Shown here: piece after piece, positions 44,537 to 53,906 of the stretch
Layout of the letters: every line of letters begins with the position of its first letter
How positions within the stretch are numbered: the first letter of the stretch is position 1
Assembly: GCF_000155475.1 (NCBI RefSeq)
Contig: NZ_DS990392.1
Location: 641,797 to 705,796 of the forward strand
Length of the DNA: 64,000 nt
Reading direction: 5' to 3'
Source: Helicobacter cinaedi CCUG 18818 = ATCC BAA-847
Lineage (GTDB): Bacteria > Campylobacterota > Campylobacteria > Campylobacterales > Helicobacteraceae
Made by a program: the position numbers and the translations under genes
Notes under the pieces: model-generated
Seen by the model: only the letters and a program-made list of their open reading frames with translations
Databases searched by the model: none
Told to the model about the DNA's origin: nothing

Positions 44537-45109
44537 ATGCAAGAGCTTTTTCATATTATGACACAAATGGGCAATAAACGCACATATCAAAATGGCGAGA
44601 TTTTATTCCTGCAAGGTGCTATGCCTACGCATTTATACCTGCTTCTTAGCGGCAAGGTGAGACTTTATAAGACAAAAGAGCATATCTCAAGTAATCAGCT
44701 GACATTACATACGCTTTCATCGCCGCAGTTTATCGCTGAAATGCCCTTTTTTATGCAAAGCCCCTGCCCAGCAAATGCAGAATGTGCTTCAATATGTGAG
44801 ATTATCACTATAAGCCAAGAGAGTTTCCATACGCATTGTTTGGGGAATAGCGAGATTTGCCTACTTTTTATCACTTCACTATGCAAAAAGATAGAGATTC
44901 TAGAATCTCACATTACCCTGCAAAATCAAAGCTTGCAAGAAAAAGTCCTAAGCTATCTCTCACACAACAAAGACAGCCTCCACACACTCACCCAACGACA
45001 CATTGCAAACGCCCTAAATATCGCACCAGAATCCCTATCCCGCACCCTAAAAACCCTAAAGGCACAGGGCATACTCACTACGCATAAGGGTAAGGTTACA
45101 CTACTCTAG
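44537..45109 (+). CDS. Crp/Fnr-family transcriptional regulator (NssR-like)
   Basis: 190 residues from ATG 44537 with AAAGGA 6 bases upstream; an ATG at 44504 is in frame but overlaps the operator. N-terminal cyclic-nucleotide-binding fold (NGEILFLQGAMPTHLYLLLSGKVRLYK) and a C-terminal winged helix (LTQRHIANALNIAPESLSRTLKTLKAQGIL). No N-terminal cysteine cluster of true FNR, so it does not sense oxygen by Fe-S in the usual way. Neighbouring haemoglobin suggests a nitrosative-stress role as for Campylobacter NssR. Confidence 0.85.
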   Translation: MQELFHIMTQMGNKRTYQNGEILFLQGAMPTHLYLLLSGKVRLYKTKEHISSNQLTLHTLSSPQFIAEMPFFMQSPCPANAECASICEIITISQESFHTHCLGNSEICLLFITSLCKKIEILESHITLQNQSLQEKVLSYLSHNKDSLHTLTQRHIANALNIAPESLSRTLKTLKAQGILTTHKGKVTLL

Positions 45110-45181
45110 ACTACTTTTATTCTTTATTTTAAAATGCAAAGCTAAATCAAGGTTTTAGATTCTATGAAAAAATAGAAAGTT

Positions 45182-46615
45182 TTAAGTTTTAGAATCCTTA
45201 AACACCCCATAGCGATACTCATACAGCACCACGCCCACCACCACAACGCTTGAGCAAATCAGCGAAAGCGGATAAGACGCCCACACACCAGCCACCCCAT
45301 ACAAATGCGATAATACAAAAAGCAAAGGAATAATAAAAATGAGATTATAAGAAAGTGTGATGACAAATGAGTTTCTAGGGCGTTGAATAGACTGAAAAAA
45401 TATAGAACTCACAATATTTAGCCCAAGGAAAATATATCCCACATAATACACCTTCATCGCTTCAAGAGTAGGCTCTAAAATCCCCTCCTGTCCGCTTTTC
45501 AAAAATAACTTCACAAGATAAGAATCTATTAATAAAAACACCACATACACCAAGATTCCAATCAATGTAGCAAAGCCCACGCCAAAGGCATAGACTTGCT
45601 TGACACGCCCCATTTGCTTTGCCCCATAGTTATAGCTCGCCACAGGCTGCACCCCTTGCGCACAGGAAAGTAAAATCGTAAAGCACACCACGCCCACATA
45701 CATCACAATGCTATAAATAGCCAAATAGCTTACTTTTACACTTTCATTCACCGCAAGGGATACAAACGTATGATTAAACATCACAATAACCACCGCTACG
45801 CTTAGTTCGGATATACTTTGTGGGATTCCATTTTTTGCTGAAGCTAACACAGCATTAAAGCTAAAGCGTTTTACAAGATAGATTCGCCCCTTTTTTCTCA
45901 CAAAATGCATTAAGAGTATGCCCATACCAAGCCCGTGTCCCAAAGCTGTCGCCAGAGCTGAACCAAACATACCCCATTCCCACACAAAAAGAAAAATATA
46001 ATTTAAAATGATATTTGAAACCGAGCCGATAATCATCGCCATCATCGCAAGGATAGGTCGTTTATCATTAATCACAAATACATCAAGCAATGGGTGCAGG
46101 ATAATAATTGCCGCACCTAGAAAAATAACCTGCAAATATTCCACAACATAATCTAGCACATCTCCACTCGCCCCAAGAGCAATGCCTACCTCCCTTGCAT
46201 ACACAAAGAGCAAGATTCCAATACACACAGAACTGATTAACGCAAAATAAAAAACAGAGCTAAACATTAGCCTAGCACGATGATCCTGCCCCTTGCCTAA
46301 AAAATACGCCGCAATAGCCGCCGCCCCCATACCAAAAAGCAACTCAAATGCGATAAGCACAGGAAACACAGGCCAACATAGCCCAATAGCCGCCAAAGCA
46401 TCTTCACCCAGCTTTTTACCCACAAAGATTCCATCAATAGTAGAATATGTAGAGAGAGCCAACATCGCACAAAGATTTGGGATAAAAAAGTAGAAAAAAA
46501 GCTTGTAAATAGAATCATTACGCATATCTACTTTTTCATTTGTGCTTGAATCCTTTGAATTTAAATCATTGTGCTTTACATTATTTTGGTTTGAATCCAC
46601 ACTTGCTACGCTCAT
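45182..46615 (-). CDS. MATE-family efflux transporter
   Basis: 477 residues, twelve helices, with an Asn/Ser/Asp-rich hydrophilic N-terminus (residues 1-30). LFFYFFIPNLCAMLALSTYSTIDGIFVGKKLG and the second-half QSISELSVAVVIVMFNHTF repeat pattern fit MATE/NorM exporters that move drugs or metabolites against Na+ or H+. It precedes no clear operon partner; kdsB lies 15 bases upstream on the same strand. Confidence 0.9.
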   Translation of the reverse strand: MSVASVDSNQNNVKHNDLNSKDSSTNEKVDMRNDSIYKLFFYFFIPNLCAMLALSTYSTIDGIFVGKKLGEDALAAIGLCWPVFPVLIAFELLFGMGAAAIAAYFLGKGQDHRARLMFSSVFYFALISSVCIGILLFVYAREVGIALGASGDVLDYVVEYLQVIFLGAAIIILHPLLDVFVINDKRPILAMMAMIIGSVSNIILNYIFLFVWEWGMFGSALATALGHGLGMGILLMHFVRKKGRIYLVKRFSFNAVLASAKNGIPQSISELSVAVVIVMFNHTFVSLAVNESVKVSYLAIYSIVMYVGVVCFTILLSCAQGVQPVASYNYGAKQMGRVKQVYAFGVGFATLIGILVYVVFLLIDSYLVKLFLKSGQEGILEPTLEAMKVYYVGYIFLGLNIVSSIFFQSIQRPRNSFVITLSYNLIFIIPLLFVLSHLYGVAGVWASYPLSLICSSVVVVGVVLYEYRYGVFKDSKT

Positions 46616-46630
46616 TTTTGCCCTTAGCTA

Positions 46631-47359
46631 TCACTCATTATGTGCCAAATATTGCAATGCTTTTTTATAGTCTTCAAGCGTGTCAATCCCCACGCTTTGT
46701 GTCTGCACAACCGCCATTGCAATGCTTTTTTTATGATATATCGCACGAAGTTGCTCTAGCTTTTCTATCTCTTCTAGCGGACTTTTTGGCATGGAGCAAA
46801 ACTCCTCTAAAGTTTTAGCAAAAAACCCATAAAGCCCTAAATGCCCTAAATATGGCGTATTTTGCAACACTTCACATGCCCCATCTCTACAAAATGGAAT
46901 AGCAGAGCGAGAGAAGTAAATCGCCTCATCTTTAACATTACACACGACTTTGACAAGATTTGAATCTGTGATTTGCTTTTCATCAATCACCTTAGCAAGA
47001 CTTGCCATAAAGGGCTGTTGTTCTTTTATTAGATTCTGCAATGTCCTAATCACGCTGTGTTCTAAAAATGGCTCATCTGCCTGAACATTTATCACTATCT
47101 CATCTTTTGCTATGCCTAGCTTTTTTACCGCTTCTGCACATCTATCTGTGCCACTAGTATGCTCTTTGCTTGTTAGCACACAAGGGATATTATGCTTTTT
47201 ACACGCAGATTCTATTTGCTCATCATCACAAGCTACAACCACTTCATCAACCGCCCCCGCGTTTAATGCTGTCCGCACCACCATAGGCAGCCCACCCAAA
47301 TCACAAAGCACCTTTTGCGGAAAACGCGTAGATTCTAATCGTGCCGGAATGACAATCAT
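46631..47359 (-). CDS. kdsB: CMP-KDO synthetase
   Basis: 242 residues. MIVIPARLESTRFPQKVL is the KdsB start, with VNVQADEPFLE and the C-terminal GIDTLEDYKKAL. It activates KDO with CTP for LPS core. AAGGAGAATAGA precedes the ATG. Next to gtrA by one base. Confidence 0.95.
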   Translation of the reverse strand: MIVIPARLESTRFPQKVLCDLGGLPMVVRTALNAGAVDEVVVACDDEQIESACKKHNIPCVLTSKEHTSGTDRCAEAVKKLGIAKDEIVINVQADEPFLEHSVIRTLQNLIKEQQPFMASLAKVIDEKQITDSNLVKVVCNVKDEAIYFSRSAIPFCRDGACEVLQNTPYLGHLGLYGFFAKTLEEFCSMPKSPLEEIEKLEQLRAIYHKKSIAMAVVQTQSVGIDTLEDYKKALQYLAHNE

Positions 47360-47360
47360 T

Positions 47361-47762
47361 CTATTCTCCTTTTTTATGGCTCACAAACGCCCAATTTCTA
47401 CTTACAAAAAACCCCACCACAACATACACGCCACTACCTATAATAGTCGCAAGATAAGGATTCATCTCTAACGCGCGATGCAAAGCACTCATACTGCCAA
47501 GCTGGGCGATATAAGCTAACCCCATAGCAAACCCAAAGCGGGGCAAATCCTTTTTATGCGAAGCAGGGGAAGCAAAAGTATAGCGTTTATTTAATAAGTA
47601 AGAGACAATAAAGCCAACACCATAACCCACAATATTTGCTAGTTCAGGCATTAGCCCACCCCACATAAGAGCAAATATCACACCATAGCCCACAAGGGTA
47701 TTTACCACCCCCACAGCAAGATATTTTATGCTTTTTTGATATATGTCTTTGATTGTATCCAT
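47361..47762 (-). CDS. gtrA: GtrA-family flippase-like membrane protein
   Basis: 133 residues from ATG 47762, four helices (YLAVGVVNTLVGYGVIFALM, IVGYGVGFIVSYLLNKRYTF, LAYIAQLGSMSAL, IIGSGVYVVVGFFVSRNWAFV). The N-K-RYTF and SRNWAF strings are typical of GtrA, which flips undecaprenyl-phosphate-linked sugar across the inner membrane. A gtrB-type gene (52689) and a GtrC-like membrane protein (47862) lie close by. Confidence 0.85.
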   Translation of the reverse strand: MDTIKDIYQKSIKYLAVGVVNTLVGYGVIFALMWGGLMPELANIVGYGVGFIVSYLLNKRYTFASPASHKKDLPRFGFAMGLAYIAQLGSMSALHRALEMNPYLATIIGSGVYVVVGFFVSRNWAFVSHKKGE

Positions 47763-47861
47763 TCCACTATTCCGCCCATTGTGTAGTTCTAATCGTGTAA
47801 TTTTAAGCACATATAATGGGCGAATTGTGCCACAATGGATTTAACAGCACACTATGAGAAA

Positions 47862-49520
47862 CTAACGCACACGCATTACATAAAAATGCAAAGGCAGACC
47901 ATATATATTTTGCCCTAGAATCATATCGTTATCTTTTGTGATTCCAAACCAAACAAATGCGTTTTTCAAAAAGGATTTAAGCCCTAGAAGTGGCACATTA
48001 TAGCCATAGTCTGCGACAAACAATAGCTCATATTGCTGGGTTAAACTATCTATATTTAGAATCTCAGCAGAAAAAGGTGTGATAATGACAATATCTCCAC
48101 TTCTTTTTGGCACAATCTCATTGTTTTTAAATACACTCCATTGAGCCTTTGTATTTTCCTCTCGGTAGAATCGCTCATCTACCGCCCTATCACTCATTAA
48201 GTCAAAATCCTCTGCCTTATAGTGCAAAAGCCACGCACCAAAGCTATGGTACACCTCCACATTACTTGCCCTATCCACTCCTTCAAGGTAGATTCTTGTG
48301 TGTGGATTTTCCTGTGTGTATTGACTAACAAAACCAAGTGTTGATTGAAAATTCACTGGCACAAACTTATAGTGAGCAAAATAATATATAAACATAAAAA
48401 GAGTGTTGCTTATAAAAATAATGCTAATAAACCACAAAAACACTTTCCCAACTCTATGCCATCGCCACTTTCCAAGAAAATAGCCAATGACAACAAGAGC
48501 AAAAATATATGCTAGCAGTGGATAATGCAAACTGCCTAGCCTTAGCACAATATATTCAAGTAACAAAATGGCACTTGCGACTACACTACTATCTAGCAGG
48601 GGATTAAATGCTGATTTTTTCACAAATACCATATAGATTCTATGCAGCAATCCCACAAACACCACGCCATACAAAAAAGGCTCATTCAAAAAGCCTGAAA
48701 AAAGCGTTTTTCCAATCATCAATAGGGCATTATAGGGCGTTTCCCCATAGAATCCATCGCCTTGCTTATTGAGCAAAACCACATAATAATACACCACAAG
48801 CCACACTATGGAGCTTAAAAGCAAAACTAGGTTAAAGATTCTAATTTGAACGCTAAAATTTCTATACCCACATACCAACATCACAAAGGCAAAAGCTCCT
48901 ATCATAGCAAACGCAGTCTCTTTATAATACAACGCAATATTAGCACTTATAATGCCACATATAAGGGCAAAAATTGCTTGTTTATGCTTCAAAACATACG
49001 CATAGCACATCAAAAATATACTCAAAAATACAAACTCCATACGCTCTGGCACAAATAGCCTAAGCCACGAAGTGCTAAAGGCTGGAGATACTAGCAAAAG
49101 GAATAAAACAAAGTAGATGAGATTTATTTTAACGGATAGAGAATGATTTAACGGGGGGGGGGTAGAAACTGGTGAAGCAAGAGATTCGCTATAAGCAATC
49201 TCTTGTAAAAATACCCTTAAAGCATATTGCAAACACAAAACAACCACAAACACACACAACGCATTAAACATATAAAACACACTTGCCTTAACGCCAAAAA
49301 CTGCTGATAAAATATTTAACTCCTGCCCATCAAGTGGGAAAAATCTCCCAATATCTGGAATAATAAACAAAGGAATATCTTTCCCAACAAAAAGCGTTGA
49401 TAGCAATGTGTGATCATCAATCACGCTAAAATCAGCATTATACGCCACCAAAAAAGCATACACACATACAAAGCCCCAAAATAGCATACTCACACTTTTT
49501 TGTGTCAAAATTTTACTCAT
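47862..49520 (-). CDS. Phase-variable polytopic membrane protein, GtrC-like glycosyltransferase candidate
   Basis: 552 residues, about eleven helices and a C-terminal periplasmic domain from about residue 400 (YTQENPHTRIYLEGVD onward). The early loop DFSVIDDHTLLS with paired acids, then a run of helices, resembles GT-C-fold enzymes that use lipid-linked sugars. A C10 tract in the loop at residues 117-120 (VSTPPPLNHS) is in frame, so the gene reads ON. With gtrA and gtrB nearby it may be the third, acceptor-specific member of a Gtr set. Family assignment is tentative. Confidence 0.6.
   Translation of the reverse strand: MSKILTQKSVSMLFWGFVCVYAFLVAYNADFSVIDDHTLLSTLFVGKDIPLFIIPDIGRFFPLDGQELNILSAVFGVKASVFYMFNALCVFVVVLCLQYALRVFLQEIAYSESLASPVSTPPPLNHSLSVKINLIYFVLFLLLVSPAFSTSWLRLFVPERMEFVFLSIFLMCYAYVLKHKQAIFALICGIISANIALYYKETAFAMIGAFAFVMLVCGYRNFSVQIRIFNLVLLLSSIVWLVVYYYVVLLNKQGDGFYGETPYNALLMIGKTLFSGFLNEPFLYGVVFVGLLHRIYMVFVKKSAFNPLLDSSVVASAILLLEYIVLRLGSLHYPLLAYIFALVVIGYFLGKWRWHRVGKVFLWFISIIFISNTLFMFIYYFAHYKFVPVNFQSTLGFVSQYTQENPHTRIYLEGVDRASNVEVYHSFGAWLLHYKAEDFDLMSDRAVDERFYREENTKAQWSVFKNNEIVPKRSGDIVIITPFSAEILNIDSLTQQYELLFVADYGYNVPLLGLKSFLKNAFVWFGITKDNDMILGQNIYGLPLHFYVMRVR
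49153..49162 (-). repeat. Poly-C10 tract in GtrC-like membrane protein gene
   Basis: C10 in the coding strand, in codons about 120-123. In frame at ten bases. A one-base change would truncate the protein after three helices. Confidence 0.9.
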
Positions 49521-49573
49521 TTTTACTCCTTTATTTTAGATTTAATTCTTTTAAGCTATTCGTTTGGGGGAGC

Positions 49574-50428
49574 TTATTTTGCTACAAAAGATTTAACTCC
49601 ATAATAATGAGCGTAAGTTGTGTTTGGACATACGCTTGGATATTCTCCCGGATTCCCCCAATCACCATATTTACGATAAAAAGACTGAAATGTTTTAGCA
49701 CTCACCACAATCTCTTCCTTGCCCTGCATTTTTTGCTCCTGTATAGAATCTAGCATTCTCTCCCACTTTAGCCGCCCATCAATATATGCACTCAACACAA
49801 ACAAGCCATATCCACATAAAAGGGCAAAAATCCACTTATTACATTTCTTAGCTCTACTCTCATTCATCGCACTCCAATGCTGATATACAAATGCCACCAT
49901 TATTGCAGTGATTAAAATAAACATAAGCCCTGCCCTATCGGGAATCCCCACCTGTATCGTTGTGCCAACAAACACACAAAACAACACAAAAAGCAATAAG
50001 ATTTTTATAAACAGCCTCTTCATAGATTCATTATGTTCTCTACGATAAAACCACACCGCCGCTAACAATAAAACAAAAAGCACAGAAAAATACAACAACC
50101 CACCATAATTCTCTTTAAAATCGGATAAAAATCTTTTATGATTCTTAACAACAACACTTATAGCAATGACACACAGCAATACACCTATACCCCATAGTTT
50201 CTTACTCTTAAAATAGCTACAATTCAAAACAAACAATAATGATGGAATAATAAAGAAAAGCAAAGAAGCGGTTGTAAACCCTGCATATCTATCATTTACA
50301 AGTCGCAACTTCTCTTCCAAGCTCATAGCCCAAATATCGCTTAAGGTATAGAATCCACCCCAAGATTTAAACAATGCTGCCCTTTTTGCGTGTCCGGGAC
50401 TAAGTAGCACACATAAACTTAAGCTCAT
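49574..50428 (-). pseudogene. 5'-truncated polytopic membrane protein (DUF6056-like)
   Basis: 284 residues, at least five helices. The first residues, LSLCVLLSPGHAKRA, look like the interior LxPGNxxRA loop of DUF6056-type membrane proteins rather than a natural N-terminus, so the front of the gene appears to be lost. The ATG at 50428 directly follows the stop of the chemoreceptor gene in the same frame and has no ribosome site of its own. It may still be translated by coupling, but I treat it as a remnant. Family call is by resemblance only. Confidence 0.55.
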
Positions 50429-51571
50429 TTATGCGAGATTTTCTACGCTTTTTTTGAGCTCCCCAAAGCTATTTTGGATAGATAAAGATATGCCATGCAC
50501 ATTTTGAGAGGTTGTGAGATTATGTTTGGCAAAATCTAGGATTTTTTTCATATCTTCGTTGATGATTGTGAGATCTTTGCTCATCACATCGCTATGATCG
50601 ATAAGCTTTTGGGTAGTTTCAAAGCTTTCATTAAAGATATCCTCAAAAGTATCAATCTTGGTGTTTACATCGTTGGTGCGTGAAAGCAGACTTTCTACAT
50701 TTTCTTTATTTTCTATGATGATTTGTTTGCTTTCATTGACATCTTGAGTCATTGCTTTGACATTACTATCGATTTCACCAAGGCTATGTTGGGTATTTTC
50801 TGCTAGTTTTCTTACTTCATCAGCTACCACAGCAAAGCCTCTTCCATGCTCTCCCGCTCTTGCAGCCTCAATAGCGGCATTAAGCGCTAAAAGATTTGTT
50901 TGATCAGCAATAGAGCGCACGGTTTCAACGATATTGATAATTGTATTGGTATTGTTTTCTAGAGATTCAAAGTGCGAGATGAGATTGGCATTTTGGCTAA
51001 AGATATTTTCTACCAAATTATATACATCTTTAAGGAGTGCTCTAATTTCTTGCATAGCAGCAAACATCGATTCTTGCTCGGATTTGGTTTGCAAAATTTC
51101 TTCGTTAAAAGTTTGCAAAAGCGTGCTTGTAGAAACTGCTTTTGTGTTTGTGGATTCTACGATAGCATTCATATCTTGTGAGAGGCTTTCAAGAGAATCT
51201 ACGATATTGCCAAGTCCGTTGATATCTGTTTGACCACTTTTGACTTTTTCATGTATAGTTTTTACTACGGCTTGTATACGCGCCTTAAAATCATCGATAA
51301 GTGCGAGAATCTTACCATTTTCTGTGCTATATGAAGTATTGACCTTGATTTTTGAAGCTAGTGTGATAGATTTTAATTCCTTAGCAATGATTTTTGTCAT
51401 ATTCACACCCCAAGTCTTTTCATCGATATCGTGTATGATAAGTGCGACCACGATGACAAATTGCACAATTTGCCCTATGAGATTCTCAGTAAAGAGCAAG
51501 GCATTGGTTGCGAGTATGATGATACCTAGAATGTGAATAATTCGCATACGAAAATAGAGTGATTTAAACAT
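50429..51571 (-). CDS. Methyl-accepting chemotaxis protein
   Basis: 380 residues. Two closely spaced helices (residues 10-50) with no sizeable periplasmic sensor, then a long cytoplasmic coiled coil. The signalling tip is classic: [20 protein letters not shown] then [17 protein letters not shown]. It would signal to CheW/CheA; with no sensor domain, the input must be intracellular or membrane-linked. AAAAAGGAT precedes the ATG. It lies between a 3'-truncated glycosyltransferase and a 5'-truncated membrane gene, so it seems inserted into a glycan locus. Confidence 0.9.
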   Translation of the reverse strand: MFKSLYFRMRIIHILGIIILATNALLFTENLIGQIVQFVIVVALIIHDIDEKTWGVNMTKIIAKELKSITLASKIKVNTSYSTENGKILALIDDFKARIQAVVKTIHEKVKSGQTDINGLGNIVDSLESLSQDMNAIVESTNTKAVSTSTLLQTFNEEILQTKSEQESMFAAMQEIRALLKDVYNLVENIFSQNANLISHFESLENNTNTIINIVETVRSIADQTNLLALNAAIEAARAGEHGRGFAVVADEVRKLAENTQHSLGEIDSNVKAMTQDVNESKQIIIENKENVESLLSRTNDVNTKIDTFEDIFNESFETTQKLIDHSDVMSKDLTIINEDMKKILDFAKHNLTTSQNVHGISLSIQNSFGELKKSVENLA

Positions 51572-51659
51572 GATAATATCCTTTTTAAAAAAGTGCGTAA
51601 TTCTAGCGTTAGAATCTTAATGTAAGTGCATAAAATCTAATGGTTTTTCTTTTTACTCT

Positions 51660-52214
51660 TTAGACAGGGAATATTGTGATAGAGAAACCAAGTAGGATTA
51701 TTAATACACCAGATTCCAAACGCACATCAGAAATAAAATTGCTTAAGACATAAAAACCCTCGCTTAGTCTCGCACGCAAGAATCCTTCCCCTTTACGCGA
51801 AACCCTCCTTGCATACACTATATCCGCTTCATCATTACACCATTTATCAAACATCTCAACAATCATCAAAGGCGGATCTTGTAAATCCGCATCAATAATC
51901 ACTACACAATCCCCACTGCTTGTTTGTAGCCCCGCATACATCGCCGCTTCCTTACCAAAATTACGCGAAAAATCAACAATAGAGATTGAAATTTTAACTG
52001 GGGGGGGGGCAAATGATGATAAGATTTGATTTTCTAAATTTCGCAGTGTCAAAAGTGTTTCATCTTTGCTTCCATCATTGACAAAGACGAGTTCAAAATT
52101 TGTATGGGCGTGATGGCAAACTATGGCGGTAAATACTTCTAGCATACTTGTATAAAATGCCATAATATTTTTAGCCTCATTGTAGCAAGGCACGACAACT
52201 GAAAGCTTTGCCAT
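51660..52214 (-). pseudogene. 3'-truncated family 2 glycosyltransferase
   Basis: 184 residues against the usual 310 or so. The GT2 start KLSVVVPCYNEAKNI, VFVNDGSKDET, SRNFGKEAAMYAGL and the DxD-like IIDADLQDPP are intact, as in undecaprenyl-phosphate sugar transferases of the GtrB/ArnC type. The frame departs from family after SDVRLESGV, ending LIILLGFSITIFPV, where homologues continue DFRLM and the two membrane helices. The break lies about 100-140 bases from the chemoreceptor start. A C10 tract (52000-52009) is in frame. Confidence 0.75.
52000..52009 (-). repeat. Poly-C10 tract in truncated glycosyltransferase
   Basis: C10 in the coding strand within SSFAPPPVKIS. In frame at ten bases, although the gene is truncated downstream. 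Confidence 0.9.
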
Positions 52215-52311
52215 TCACACCCTTTAATCTTAAAAAATCATTAAGGCGGGATTATACTTTAAATACCTTTAAGGAAAGTTTATTGCTTTTTATGGAATCT
52301 AAAATCTAATC

Positions 52312-52400
52312 CTTGTCATACTGAGCCTTTAGGCGAAGTATCTAATGTAGAATCTAAACAAGATTTTTCGCCTTTTTTTCAAAGGCTCAAAATGACAAGA
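52312..52400. repeat. Dispersed inverted repeat, family 1 (copy 3)
   Basis: CTTGTCATACTGAGCC...GAAGTATCTA on the left and GGCTCAAAATGACAAG on the right, the same family as 25950-26049. It lies in the gene-free stretch 52215-52688. Apart from a small GTGC-AAA-GCAC hairpin near 52640, I see nothing else in that stretch. Confidence 0.7.
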
Positions 52401-52688
52401 TTCTAGATTCTAAAAACTCCAAAACGCCCTAAAATTACACCCTAAACTCCGCACCCCCACCCAAATGATTGAGAATTTAGCACATTTCAAAACGCCCTGC
52501 GGAAGTATCTTTGAGATAAAATCGTGGTTTTTGCGTTAGCCGGGTTTGACTTCGTCTGCACCAAATGAGCCAACAAGAAGCTTACTAGAAGTAAGTGCTG
52601 CAGTTGGCGAATGCAGAATCCGCGATTTTAGCCACTCGTGCAAAGCACTAGTCCAAACCTGCAAAAGAGACAACGCAGAATCTAGAAC

Positions 52689-53666
52689 TTACACAATCTC
52701 TTCAACAAAATATCGCGGTCGCCGCTTAGATTCTGCATAAATCTTGCCGACATACTCGCCAATAATCCCAAGACTTAAAAGCTGAATCCCACTAAAAAAG
52801 CATAAGGGAATAATCGTAGAAGCCCAGCCATACACCACACCATCGGTAAAAAGCTTCACAAAAAGAGCGTAACAACCAAGCGTAATGGAAAGTATAAAAA
52901 ACACAATGCCTAGCACACTCACAAGCCTTAAAGGCACGACACTAAAGCTTGTTATGCCATTCCACGCGAAAGATAGCATTTTGCCTAAAGGATACTTTGA
53001 CTCCCCAGCAAAACGCTCTAGCCTATCATACTCTACTACTGCCGTTTGAAAGCCTAGCAAAGGCACAATACCACGCAAAAATAGATTTACTTCACTAAAT
53101 CTCAAAAGTGCTTGAATAGCCCTATTTGAGAGTAATCTATAATCAGCGTGATTATAAGTGATTTTTACGCCCATAATCTCCATAAGTCTATAAAAACCAA
53201 TTGCGGTATGCTTTTTAAAAAAGCTATCTTTCTGCCGCGATTTTCTTACGCCTAAAATGACTTCAGCCCCCATTTTCGCCTTTGCTACAAACTCATCAAA
53301 TACACTAATATCATCTTGCAAATCACAATCTATACTGATAGCACAATCGCATTTATCCGCCACATATTCTAGCCCTGCTAAAAGGGCGTTTTGATGTCCG
53401 CAGTTGCGTGAGAGTTTTAAGGCTTTAGTAGTAATTCTCTGCTTAGAATCCGTGCTTTTGGATTCTGTGTTTTTAGAATCTATACTTAAAGAGCATAAAA
53501 TATCCCAAGTCCTATCCCTACTCCCATCATCAACAAAGCACAAAAAGCTATTGCGTGAAATCTCGCCTTTATCCATAAGGGCGTGAAGCACCTTACATAA
53601 TTCTTTGTGCGTATGCTCTAGCACCGCCTCTTCATTGTGAGCGGGGATTACAATGCAAAGCTTCAT
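52689..53666 (-). CDS. gtrB: GtrB-type undecaprenyl-phosphate glycosyltransferase
   Basis: 325 residues. GT2 domain: KLCIVIPAHNEEAVL, FVDDGSRDRTW, LSRNCGHQNALLAGLEY, SIDCDLQDD; then two C-terminal helices (LRLVSVLGIVFFILSITL, IIPLCFFSGIQLLSLGIIG) and the terminal YVGKIYAESKRRPRY of GtrB/DPMS-like enzymes. It would load a sugar onto undecaprenyl phosphate for GtrA. A Ser/Lys/Asp-rich insert (residues 62-76) is unusual. The start codon overlaps the end of a small leader frame containing a C12 tract. Confidence 0.88.
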   Translation of the reverse strand: MKLCIVIPAHNEEAVLEHTHKELCKVLHALMDKGEISRNSFLCFVDDGSRDRTWDILCSLSIDSKNTESKSTDSKQRITTKALKLSRNCGHQNALLAGLEYVADKCDCAISIDCDLQDDISVFDEFVAKAKMGAEVILGVRKSRQKDSFFKKHTAIGFYRLMEIMGVKITYNHADYRLLSNRAIQALLRFSEVNLFLRGIVPLLGFQTAVVEYDRLERFAGESKYPLGKMLSFAWNGITSFSVVPLRLVSVLGIVFFILSITLGCYALFVKLFTDGVVYGWASTIIPLCFFSGIQLLSLGIIGEYVGKIYAESKRRPRYFVEEIV

Positions 53667-53781
53667 CGCTCTGCCTTGTGGAAAATCTGCGTCGTCTTCT
53701 TTGCAAGTAAGGTATTAATTATACTTTTAACGGGGGGGGGGGGCAATATAAACTCAACAGCTTATTCTCATATCCTCGCAT
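53663..53781 (-). promoter_or_regulatory. Leader frame with C12 tract upstream of gtrB
   Basis: ATG 53781 with AAAGG 6 bases before it opens a short frame (begins MRGYENKLLSLYC). With C12 it stops about five codons after the tract. With C10 or C13 it would run on for 40 codons and end at TGA 53663-53665, overlapping the gtrB ATG (ATGA). This looks like a length-dependent coupling switch for gtrB, or the tail of a deleted gene. Confidence 0.5.
53732..53743 (-). repeat. Poly-C12 tract upstream of gtrB
   Basis: Twelve G on plus, C12 in the gtrB transcript, 66-77 bases before the gtrB start. It is not in the gtrB frame, which has TAA codons between. Confidence 0.92.
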
Positions 53782-53906
53782 TTTAAGCCTTTTGTTAAAA
53801 TTGATATTCTTTGTTAAAGCCCAAGATTTTAGAACATTTTGACTTACATATTTCTTAGATTCCACTTACACAAGCCACACATAATAAACCAAACTCACCA
53901 CAAACC

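Noticed and set aside
52546..52740. 64-codon plus-strand open frame
   Set aside because: It overlaps the end of gtrB, has no ribosome site or recognisable motif, and lies in repeat-rich DNA.
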